Below are positions 1 to 5,533 of a stretch of DNA of 5,533 bases, one piece after another (the stretch's first letter is position 1; each line of letters opens with the position of its first letter). The notes below the pieces were generated by a model that made no database searches, was not told where the DNA came from, and saw only the letters and a list, made by a program, of their open reading frames with translations. The DNA lies in NCBI GenBank assembly GCA_934675225.1, contig CAKUQA010000107.1, positions 1-5,533 of the forward strand, written 5' to 3'. This stretch comes from an uncultured Candidatus Melainabacteria bacterium (GTDB lineage Bacteria; Cyanobacteriota; Vampirovibrionia; Gastranaerophilales; Gastranaerophilaceae). The translations under genes were made by a program, and so were the position numbers.

Positions 1-2066
1 GGATTTATATACATAGGAGCTTCTACGGAATAGCGATTTTGAACTTTTTCAACCTTACGACGAATATTTCTTATAAGATTAAGAGTTTTTCTAACGGGTT
101 CTGAAATCGGCAGATAAGGAATATCAATTCTTAAATCCTCTGTCGTAATTGCACAAACAACTGCAGCTAACTGTGCAGGAGTTAAATCATCAAGAATATT
201 GGCAAAAATAATCTGTGCAATAAACAACTCATTTTCAGACCTGATTTGAGAAGTAGTTACTCCTCGTTCTGTCGGATAATCTTCTTTTAAATAACCAAAA
301 TCAATCAAGACACTTCTATGAGCTAAAAACTTGTTCCAGAAAATATCTCTTTGACGTTCAATTTCTTTTTCTAATTTCTTTGCTCGCACAGAAAAACGTT
401 CAAGAACCTCAACATTTTTTGAATGTTTCTTATATAATTTACAATTATCACATTGAAAACCATGCATTTTTTCTAACATAGATTTCGTTTCTCGACCAAA
501 CTTTACAGCTTCCGGAGAAAGAGGTCTGTTTTTTGAACGTTCTTGTTTGCAAATCTTTTTATATGTTTGCCTATTTTGAACATATATATGACGAATTTTA
601 TCATACTCTGCCAATTTTTCATCACACAACTTATAAGGGCAAACAAACTCTCTTGATTTAATTTCTGACGTTATCTGTTTTTGAGCCAAAAGAAGCGGTT
701 GCAAACGAGCTCCTGATGAAAAATAGCCAAAACTTTTTAATATTAACTCTTTTGCTTCTTCCAAATTAAATCTTTGTAACAAATTTAAAACCATTGAATA
801 TGATGGAGAAAACCTGCTTTCAAGAGGATTTGCATCGCTTAATACAAGTTCTGCAACTTCTTCCGGAGTTTGAAACTGAGTTCCAACAATTGTAACATAC
901 CCAACTTCATCCATTCCACGCCTACCTGCCCTTCCGGACATTTGTAAAAATTCACTTGCCGTAAGCATTCTATGACCGGAATCTGTTCTCTTACTTGTTG
1001 AACTTATAACTGTAGAACGAGCAGGCATATTAATTCCGGCAGCAAGAGTTTCCGTTGCAAAAACAACTTTTATTAAACCTTTTTGGAATAATTTTTCTAC
1101 TAAAATTTTCCAAGCAGGTAAAAGTCCGGCATGATGGGAGGCTACACCACATAAAAGATATTCAATATGTTTATTGTTATACAAATGAGGATTTTCAGCT
1201 ATAAACTCATCAATAAATTGTCTAATTTGAGCCTTTTCACCTTTTGTAACCAAATCCAAAGAAGCACATTTTTCCATTTGTTCATCACATTTTTTACGTG
1301 AAAACGTAAAATATATTGCCGGCAACATGTCATTTTCTTGTAAATTTCGTATTATCTCTTTTACATAAGATTTTTTGTTTTGAAATTTCTTACCAAAAAC
1401 ACGCTTTTCTGGTTTAATTTTTTTATTTAATTGACCACTTGGAGTTAAAAGAGGAAGTAACTTGTTTGGTTGAGAACTGTCGAAATAGAAAAATTTAAGT
1501 GGCACTGGTCTAAAATCTGTATCTACAAGTTCGGTTTTTGAATGAACAGTATTAATCCAATCTGTCAATTCTTGAGCATTTGCAACTGTTGCTGAAAGAG
1601 CTATAATCTGAACATTTGTCGGACAATAAATTATACTTTCTTCCCAAACCGTACCACGTTGCTCGTCATTCATATAATGAACTTCATCCAAAACAACATA
1701 TTTAACATCTTTCATATTATCTTTAACAGAACCGAAATTTGTACCATAAAGCATATTGCGAAATACTTCAGTAGTCATAATCACAATTTGAGCATTTCTG
1801 TTAATAGATGTATCACCAGTCAAAAGACCTACTTTATCATGTCCATATTTTTCACCAAAATCATAATATTTTTGATTGGAAAGAGCTTTTAATGGAGTTG
1901 TGTAAAAAATTCTGGTTCCGTTTTTTAAAGCGTTGTTAATTGCATGTTCTGCAATTACTGTTTTTCCGGCACCGGTCGGAGCACAAACAACAACACTCTC
2001 ACCATTATCTATTAAATTACAAGCCTCTTTTTGAAAATCATCCAACTCAAACGGAAATTCAGACAT
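1..2066 (-). CDS. Ski2-like DEVH-box RNA helicase (ISE2/HelY type), C-terminus off the left edge
   Basis: This is an ATP-dependent superfamily 2 helicase of the Ski2/Mtr4 group, whose members unwind or remodel RNA in the cytoplasm; the exact substrate cannot be read from sequence. The visible 688 residues carry the full motif set: Walker A APTGAGKT (29-36), motif Ia TTPLKALSNQK (56-66), TGD (83-85), motif II DEVH (127-130), SAT (158-160), motif IV region IYFTFSRKKCD (251-261), HHAG (311-314), motif V ATETLAAGINMPAR (337-350) and motif VI QMSGRAGRRG (375-384). An insert after the helicase core has a CxxC pair (C539, C542) followed by H548, as in HelY/ISE2 relatives. From about residue 600 the SENELFIAQI-DDLTPAQLAA segment is the start of the C-terminal DSHCT helical domain, which runs out of the window. 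Family members are often about 900 residues or more, so roughly 200 are missing. The ATG at 2066 follows GGGAG (2076-2072) by 5 nt. The family call is firm; assignment to a named orthologue is not. Confidence 0.95.
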   Translation of the reverse strand, partial: MSEFPFELDDFQKEACNLIDNGESVVVCAPTGAGKTVIAEHAINNALKNGTRIFYTTPLKALSNQKYYDFGEKYGHDKVGLLTGDTSINRNAQIVIMTTEVFRNMLYGTNFGSVKDNMKDVKYVVLDEVHYMNDEQRGTVWEESIIYCPTNVQIIALSATVANAQELTDWINTVHSKTELVDTDFRPVPLKFFYFDSSQPNKLLPLLTPSGQLNKKIKPEKRVFGKKFQNKKSYVKEIIRNLQENDMLPAIYFTFSRKKCDEQMEKCASLDLVTKGEKAQIRQFIDEFIAENPHLYNNKHIEYLLCGVASHHAGLLPAWKILVEKLFQKGLIKVVFATETLAAGINMPARSTVISSTSKRTDSGHRMLTASEFLQMSGRAGRRGMDEVGYVTIVGTQFQTPEEVAELVLSDANPLESRFSPSYSMVLNLLQRFNLEEAKELILKSFGYFSSGARLQPLLLAQKQITSEIKSREFVCPYKLCDEKLAEYDKIRHIYVQNRQTYKKICKQERSKNRPLSPEAVKFGRETKSMLEKMHGFQCDNCKLYKKHSKNVEVLERFSVRAKKLEKEIERQRDIFWNKFLAHRSVLIDFGYLKEDYPTERGVTTSQIRSENELFIAQIIFANILDDLTPAQLAAVVCAITTEDLRIDIPYLPISEPVRKTLNLIRNIRRKVEKVQNRYSVEAPMYIN

Positions 2067-2097
2067 AATTACTCCCAATATACTAATTCTTACTTTA

Positions 2098-2126
2098 AGT
2101 ATAACATATTTTACAAAAGTTTTCCA
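2098..2126 (-). promoter_or_regulatory. Predicted sigma-70 promoter of the helicase gene
   Basis: Read on the minus strand, the -10 is TATACT (2103-2098), preceded by TGT to give an extended -10 (TGnTATACT). A 17-nt spacer separates it from TGGAAA (2126-2121), which matches four of six consensus -35 bases. Transcription would start near 2091, leaving a leader of about 25 nt that holds the GGGAG ribosome binding site. This is a prediction from pattern only, but the extended -10 makes it one of the better promoters in the window. Confidence 0.6.
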
Positions 2127-2183
2127 CATAAAGTAGCAAAAAAATTTTTTACAGAATTTAAATTAATATAAAGTTAAAAAATA

Positions 2184-2189
2184 AAGGAG
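2184..2189 (+). promoter_or_regulatory. Ribosome binding site that fixes the GTG start of the first small gene
   Basis: AAGGAG lies 5 nt before the GTG at 2195. It is a near-perfect Shine-Dalgarno sequence and the reason for choosing GTG over the next in-frame ATG (2291), which would remove the N-terminal segment that resembles the downstream paralog. Upstream, TATAAA at 2167-2172 is the best -10-like element, but I see no convincing -35 at normal spacing. Confidence 0.75.
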
Positions 2190-2194
2190 ATTTT

Positions 2195-2551
2195 GTGCAC
2201 ATAAACAATCATAATCAACAAAGTTTTGGTTCTGTAGGAATTTACAAGAATGCAAACCTTGCAATAAGAAGTAGAGCCGATTACAAAAGCATGCAATATA
2301 TAAACAGTCTTTTTATTGAACAAAACAGCAATAACAATGTTGATATACTACTATATACAATAGGTCCTAAAAACTCAACAAGACTAGGTGCAAATATTTT
2401 TCCAAACAAAACAGGCTCAGGTATTAAATCAGAAAGACATATTGAGCATTTTTTATACAAATATCAAAATCCATCTAAATTTATTGAACAGATATGCAGA
2501 AAAGCAAACAAAATGTCTAAACTTATTGAAAATAACAAATATAAAAAATAA
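2195..2551 (+). CDS. Small uncharacterised protein, first of a tandem paralog pair (KNSxxLGANIxPNK family)
   Basis: I do not recognise this 118-residue protein. It has no signal peptide, membrane segment or catalytic motif that I can see, and it is rich in Asn, Lys and Ile. Residues 49-118 align without gaps to residues 51-120 of the next gene's product with 33 of 70 identities by my count; the shared features are VD...Y..G.KNS..LGANI.PNK, then LYK..NP..F and NKM...IEN..YK. The N-terminus (NNHNQQSFG) also loosely matches the NSYQQNFQG of its neighbour. By eye the core looks like a short strand (VDILLY), a polar Gly/Asn loop and a Lys-rich C-terminal helix. Translation starts at GTG behind a strong AAGGAG. 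The gene ends 14 bp before the next one, so the two are probably cotranscribed. Function is unknown. The conserved core shows it is a real gene rather than a chance frame. Confidence 0.85.
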   Translation: MHINNHNQQSFGSVGIYKNANLAIRSRADYKSMQYINSLFIEQNSNNNVDILLYTIGPKNSTRLGANIFPNKTGSGIKSERHIEHFLYKYQNPSKFIEQICRKANKMSKLIENNKYKK

Positions 2552-2565
2552 AGAAAGGGATAATT

Positions 2566-2952
2566 ATGCAAGTAAATAAAGTTAATTCATATCAACAAAA
2601 TTTTCAAGGATTACAATTTCATGACGGGGTTACAGATGTCCTAAAAAAACGTGTTAAAACTTCTGAATTACAAATGCTACAAGGAATAATTTCTGAAATA
2701 AAAAATAATAAACAAGTTGATGCTGTAGTTTATTTAGCAGGTGGTAAAAATTCAGAGAAACTTGGTGCAAATATTTCCCCAAACAAAATTATTGACGGAG
2801 TAAATAGTGATTATGTAAATGAAGGTTTATTATACAAATTTAAAAATCCAATAGCTTTTTTCAACTCTGTCCGCAATAAAGTAAACAAAATGACCAATAA
2901 AATAGAAAACACTATTTATAAGAATAAAGTAATTGATAATTTTACAAAATAA
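2566..2952 (+). CDS. Small uncharacterised protein, second of the tandem paralog pair
   Basis: This 128-residue protein is the diverged duplicate of the preceding gene's product. It keeps the core VDAVVYLAG-GKNS-EK-LGANI-S-PNK (51-74) and the C-terminal LYKFKNP (89-95) and NKM...IEN (107-115), and adds an 8-residue tail. Residues 22-50 are likely helical, placing a helix before the strand-like VDAVVYLAG. No signal peptide, membrane helix or known domain is visible. The ATG at 2566 follows GAAAGGGA, a purine-rich ribosome binding site. The stop is followed after 10 bp by a strong hairpin terminator, so the pair forms a compact two-gene unit. At the nucleotide level the LGANI-x-PNK stretch differs from its twin at 3 of 27 positions, while the N-terminal third has diverged strongly. 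Function is unknown. A structural, secreted or binding role cannot be separated on this evidence. Confidence 0.87.
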   Translation: MQVNKVNSYQQNFQGLQFHDGVTDVLKKRVKTSELQMLQGIISEIKNNKQVDAVVYLAGGKNSEKLGANISPNKIIDGVNSDYVNEGLLYKFKNPIAFFNSVRNKVNKMTNKIENTIYKNKVIDNFTK

Positions 2953-2962
2953 TTTATAAATC

Positions 2963-2992
2963 AAAGCCCACAGAAAATCTTCTGTGGGCTTT
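2963..2992 (+). terminator. Rho-independent terminator shared by convergent genes
   Basis: A perfect 13-bp stem (2963-2975 pairs with 2980-2992, arms AAAGCCCACAGAA and TTCTGTGGGCTTT) closes on a 4-nt loop, AATC. On the plus strand it ends in a run of five T (2990-2994) and sits 10 bp after the second small gene's stop. On the minus strand it lies 23 bp past the serS stop and is followed by TTTGATTTAT, a broken but still T-rich tract. It therefore probably ends both transcripts, most efficiently the plus-strand one. Confidence 0.92.
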
Positions 2993-3015
2993 TTATAATC
3001 GTATTTAGTTTAACT

Positions 3016-4281
3016 TTATATTTTATCAAATCCTGTATATTTTCTAAGAACTTCAGGGATAATAATTGTTCCGTCTTCTTGTTGATAATTTTCAACAATT
3101 GCGGCAAAAGTTCTACCAACAGCAAGCCCAGATCCGTTAATTGTATGGACAAATTGAGTTTTTCCGGTTTCTTTGTCACGATAACGGATATTTGCACGTC
3201 TTGCTTGATAATCTCCATAGTTAGAACAACTTGAAATTTCTTTATAAGTACCGTAAGAAGGCATCCAAACTTCCAAATCCCAACATTTGTTAGCTGAGAA
3301 ACCGATATCGCCTGTTGACAAAGCTTCACGACGATAAGGAAGTTCTAGCAATTGTAGCATTTTTTCAGCATCTTCTGTAAGTTTTTCATGTTCTTCTTTA
3401 CTTGTTTGAGGAGTACAAAGTTTAACAAGTTCTACTTTATTAAACTGGTGAACTCTGATTAAACCTCTTGTATCACGTCCTGCAGAACCAGATTCACGTC
3501 TAAAACATGGTGTATAAGCTGTCATATATTTTGGCAAATCATCCTCTGACAAAATTTCATTTGCATAGATATTTGTAACAGGAACTTCCGCTGTTGGGAT
3601 TAAATACAAATCTTCGTTCTCACATTTGTACATATCTTCTTTAAATTTTGGAAGTTGCCCTGTACCGGTCATTGTAGCTGAATTAGCCATAAATGGAGGT
3701 AGAATTTCTTCATAACCCTGTTTTTCAGTATGGTAATCCAAGAAAAAGTTAATAATAGCACGTTCTAAACGAGAACCTTTTCCTCTATACAAAATAAATC
3801 TGCTTTGAGATAATTTTACACCACGTTCAAAATCTACAAGATTTTTTTCTTCGCACAAATCCCAATGAGCTTTAAATTCAAAATCAAATTTTCTTGGTTC
3901 ACCCCATTTGTAAACTTCAACATTATCATCCTCAGATAAACCAATAGGAGTTGTTTCATCAGGAATATTTGGAATATGAAGTAAAATATCTCTTTGCTTT
4001 TCGTCCAATTCGGACTGTTTTTCTTCTAATGCTTTAATATCGTCACCTAATTTACGAACTTCTTCTTGAACTGCATCAGTATTTTCACCATTCTTTTTCA
4101 TCATACCGATTTTTTGTGAATCATTTTTTCTTTTGGCACGCAATTCATCAGCTTGTGTTTGAATTTTTCTTCTTTCAACATCAATTTCCAAAACTTTATC
4201 AACAGAAAGTTCTGGATTTCTTCTTTTTAAAAGTTCATTTACCTTTTCAGGATTCTCTCTAATCATTTTGATATCAAGCAT
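3016..4281 (-). CDS. serS: Seryl-tRNA synthetase
   Basis: SerRS (class II aminoacyl-tRNA synthetase, cytoplasmic dimer) charges tRNA-Ser, and also tRNA-Sec where present, with serine at the expense of ATP. The 421-residue product is complete and of normal bacterial length. Residues 1 to about 105 form the N-terminal domain that begins [14 protein letters not shown] and continues as the long charged antiparallel coiled coil that grips the tRNA long arm. The catalytic domain follows: the motif 1 region around 168-200, the TAEVP serine-binding loop (230-234), motif 2 [14 protein letters not shown] (260-273) and motif 3 [10 protein letters not shown]...ENYQQEDG (382-404). All key residues are present. 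The ATG at 4281 is preceded by AAAGAGG (4294-4288) with 6 nt spacing. The gene is monocistronic here, with its own promoter upstream and a shared terminator downstream. I see no T-box or other leader: the predicted 5' UTR is only about 30 nt. Confidence 0.99.
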   Translation of the reverse strand: MLDIKMIRENPEKVNELLKRRNPELSVDKVLEIDVERRKIQTQADELRAKRKNDSQKIGMMKKNGENTDAVQEEVRKLGDDIKALEEKQSELDEKQRDILLHIPNIPDETTPIGLSEDDNVEVYKWGEPRKFDFEFKAHWDLCEEKNLVDFERGVKLSQSRFILYRGKGSRLERAIINFFLDYHTEKQGYEEILPPFMANSATMTGTGQLPKFKEDMYKCENEDLYLIPTAEVPVTNIYANEILSEDDLPKYMTAYTPCFRRESGSAGRDTRGLIRVHQFNKVELVKLCTPQTSKEEHEKLTEDAEKMLQLLELPYRREALSTGDIGFSANKCWDLEVWMPSYGTYKEISSCSNYGDYQARRANIRYRDKETGKTQFVHTINGSGLAVGRTFAAIVENYQQEDGTIIIPEVLRKYTGFDKI

Positions 4282-4320
4282 TTAAAACCTCTTTTCATTA
4301 CTTACAAAATTTATGACAAT

Positions 4321-4349
4321 ATTCTAGTTTAAATATAAGTTTTAATCAA
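4321..4349 (-). promoter_or_regulatory. Predicted sigma-70 promoter of serS
   Basis: On the minus strand, TTGATT (4349-4344) and TAGAAT (4326-4321) are separated by exactly 17 nt, matching four and five of six consensus bases respectively. Transcription would begin near 4314 and give a leader of about 33 nt containing the AAAGAGG ribosome binding site. This is predicted by pattern only. Confidence 0.6.
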
Positions 4350-4367
4350 GCCAAAACTATCTTATTC

Positions 4368-4375
4368 ACAATTGT
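4368..4375. other. Short palindrome between the divergent promoters
   Basis: ACAATTGT is a perfect 8-bp palindrome about 20 bp upstream of the serS -35 and just upstream of the promoter elements for the plus-strand gene. It could be half of an operator acting on either gene. In such AT-rich DNA an 8-bp palindrome is also plausible by chance, and the bases around it do not extend the symmetry in register. Confidence 0.15.
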
Positions 4376-4381
4376 TAAGAT

Positions 4382-4421
4382 TTGTAGATATTTTTGACAC
4401 CTGTAGTATAATATATAAATA
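4382..4421 (+). promoter_or_regulatory. Likely promoter of the 108-residue protein / TMEM43-like unit
   Basis: Two readings are possible. A perfect TATAAT (4407-4412) has only TTGTAG (4382-4387) upstream, at a long 19-nt spacing. A perfect TTGACA (4394-4399) has only TAAATA (4416-4421), at 16 nt. Either gives a very short leader before the AGAGGG ribosome binding site (4421-4426). The presence of both consensus hexamers in the only gap upstream makes a promoter here likely, although which pair is used is unclear; the second would overlap the ribosome binding site and is less likely. Confidence 0.45.
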
Positions 4422-4434
4422 GAGGGATAGTGTT

Positions 4435-4761
4435 ATGATGTTTAAAAAGTTGGCACAAAAACTTAATATTGAAAAACAAAAACGCAATAGTGTAGCAACA
4501 AATCCGTTAGATGTTGATTTTGACGGAAGAAAAAGTGTTTTCTTAGATAAACTTACCAAAACTGCTGTAAACATGTATGAGCGCAATTGCGATATTAAGA
4601 ATTTTTCCAAACTTGTTCTATCCAATCCTGAAAATGATTCTCATAACAAAATTATGGATGAATTGTTTTCTAAAGGAGTTGTTGACCCTGCTGATGACGA
4701 AAGACTCATGGAGCTATCTGATAATACAAGATTTTTAAGAGATTTGGGACTTATTGAATAA
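4435..4761 (+). CDS. Uncharacterised 108-residue soluble protein
   Basis: I do not recognise this protein. It starts MMFKKLAQKL with no hydrophobic signal or membrane segment, and it is strongly charged: a basic N-terminal third (several Lys/Arg to about residue 20) and an acidic end (PADDERLMELSDNTRF, then LRDLGLIE). Most of residues 35-108 looks helical. No catalytic or metal-binding pattern is visible. The start is chosen at the first of two adjacent ATG codons (4435 and 4438), 8 nt after AGAGGG; the second would be 11 nt away. Its codon use is ordinary for the window and it has its own promoter-like region. The TMEM43-like gene begins 22 bp after its stop with no terminator between, so the two are likely cotranscribed. 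A functional link with that membrane protein is plausible but rests only on adjacency. Confidence 0.8.
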   Translation: MMFKKLAQKLNIEKQKRNSVATNPLDVDFDGRKSVFLDKLTKTAVNMYERNCDIKNFSKLVLSNPENDSHNKIMDELFSKGVVDPADDERLMELSDNTRFLRDLGLIE

Positions 4762-4783
4762 ATATTTGAAAGCTGGAAATATA

Positions 4784-5533
4784 ATGGCACTTAAAAATTC
4801 ACTAAAAACAGTTTTTATTGGATTAATTGTATTTATTTCTGCATTGTTTTTGCTTTTTGCAAATGAACAAAATTATGTTAATTCGATAAAAAAGGCAAAC
4901 TATACAGAAAAAAATGTTATTGAATTACAAAACCAAACACCATCACAAGCAAATGAAGGAAACCTTGTTTACATTTCAGGTCTAGCAGGTTCTACTCAGA
5001 AATTAAATGACGAAATACTAAGTATTCCAAATGCAATCGCATTAATTAGAACTACTGAAATGTATCAGTGGCAAGAAGTAAAAACAACAAATAATGGTTA
5101 TCAATACAAAAAAGAATGGAACAGTACACTAATTAACTCTGACAATTTTGAAAAATTAGAATATAAAAACCCTAAAAAGTTTCAATATAGTCCAAAAGAA
5201 ATTTATGCTAAAAATGTTTATTTTGGAAGATTTTATTTGTCATCATACATAGTAAAAAAAATCAAAACTATAAATAAAATGCAACAATTACCATATAATA
5301 GTAATTTTAAAATCTATAATGGTTTTTATTTTACAGGAAAAGATTATGACAAACCGCAAATAGGCGATCAAAAATTATTCTATTCATATATTCCGTCCGG
5401 AATTCGATTATCTATAATAGCCAAACAAACTGGCAATTTACTTGAACCAATGCATTCCAAATATGGAGATATAGTAATAATTAGCAACGGAAATAAGTCA
5501 TTAAATGAAATGCTCAATGAATATCGCCATAAC
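4784..5533 (+). CDS. TMEM43-family membrane protein, C-terminus off the right edge
   Basis: The frame is open for 250 codons to the edge of the window. Residues 9-26 form a hydrophobic N-terminal segment (membrane anchor or uncleaved signal) after a Lys-containing start, and the rest visible is a polar extracytoplasmic or lumen-like domain. The family is indicated by the conserved landmarks of TMEM43 (LUMA) proteins: LIRTTEMYQWQE (87-98), the Y-x-Y-KKEW segment (106-112), an S-x-x-F then NP segment (119-130), and PQIGDQKLFYSYIP followed by IIAKQTGN (191-218). Bacterial TMEM43-like proteins usually end in several transmembrane helices, which would lie outside the window. The human member is an inner nuclear membrane/ER protein; the bacterial role is not established. 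The ATG at 4784 has only a weak GGA at 4775-4777, which fits translation coupled to the gene 22 bp upstream. A TTG at 4766 is an unlikely alternative start. Confidence 0.88.
   Translation, partial: MALKNSLKTVFIGLIVFISALFLLFANEQNYVNSIKKANYTEKNVIELQNQTPSQANEGNLVYISGLAGSTQKLNDEILSIPNAIALIRTTEMYQWQEVKTTNNGYQYKKEWNSTLINSDNFEKLEYKNPKKFQYSPKEIYAKNVYFGRFYLSSYIVKKIKTINKMQQLPYNSNFKIYNGFYFTGKDYDKPQIGDQKLFYSYIPSGIRLSIIAKQTGNLLEPMHSKYGDIVIISNGNKSLNEMLNEYRHN

Noticed and set aside
1659..1892. Plus-strand open frame of 77 codons
   Set aside because: It lies entirely inside the helicase gene, opposite the conserved motif I to motif III region. Its product is low-complexity Ile/Asn/Phe and no ribosome binding site supports it.
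2127..2183. Promoter for the small-gene pair
   Set aside because: TATAAA at 2167-2172 and TTTACA at 2148-2153 are only 13 nt apart, and other -35 candidates are poor. A promoter must exist nearby since the upstream gene is divergent, but I cannot place it with confidence.
2388..2579. Plus-strand open frame of 63 codons bridging the two small genes
   Set aside because: It overlaps the conserved core of the first small gene in another frame and runs into the start of the second. The paralog conservation is in the other frame.
2195..2952. Toxin-antitoxin pair
   Set aside because: Two small adjacent genes invite the idea, but the products are paralogs of each other with no DNA-binding or nuclease motif, which does not fit a toxin and antitoxin.
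2961..3329. Minus-strand open frame of 122 codons
   Set aside because: It is a shifted frame of the 3' end of serS, whose correct frame encodes motif 3 and the intact C-terminus. There is no frameshift in serS.
4282..4360. T-box or other leader riboswitch upstream of serS
   Set aside because: The likely serS leader is only about 33 nt and contains no T-box sequence, specifier stem or antiterminator hairpin.
4362..4625. Minus-strand open frame of 87 codons
   Set aside because: It is antisense to the 108-residue gene and the promoter region. The plus-strand frame has the better ribosome binding site and normal composition.

Overview
The window is AT-rich bacterial DNA with dense gene packing, Shine-Dalgarno sites and the standard genetic code: the two longest frames contain no in-frame stop, and every visible stop is TAA. 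No rRNA or other marker fixes the host. Three things together point to a non-photosynthetic relative of cyanobacteria (Melainabacteria/Vampirovibrionia, for example a gut Gastranaerophilales): a Ski2/ISE2/HelY-type DEVH RNA helicase, small lysine- and asparagine-rich proteins with an N-terminal 'QQxF' segment, and the low GC. This assignment is an inference of moderate confidence.

Layout. (1) Positions 1-2066, minus strand: the first 688 residues of a Ski2-like DEVH-box helicase whose C-terminus lies beyond the left edge. It has an extended -10 promoter and a Shine-Dalgarno site in the 128-bp gap that follows. (2) Positions 2195-2952, plus strand: two small tandem genes, 14 bp apart, encoding diverged paralogs of 118 and 128 residues. 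They share a C-terminal core of about 70 residues with the signature KNSxxLGANIxPNK. I recognise no family for them, and they are the most novel content here. (3) Positions 2963-2992: a perfect 13-bp hairpin between convergent genes, a strong terminator for the small-gene pair and probably also for serS. (4) Positions 3016-4281, minus strand: complete serS (seryl-tRNA synthetase) with a good sigma-70 promoter. (5) A 153-bp divergent promoter region. (6) Positions 4435 to the right edge, plus strand: an unrecognised 108-residue soluble protein, then, 22 bp later, the first 250 residues of a bacterial TMEM43-family membrane protein. These two are probably one transcript.

The genes do not form a single pathway. 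Two are information-processing housekeeping genes (RNA helicase, seryl-tRNA synthetase). The others are a pair of lineage-type small proteins and a two-gene unit with a TMEM43-like membrane protein. There is no sign of mobile elements, CRISPR, phage genes or RNA genes, and no gene-free stretch longer than 153 bp.
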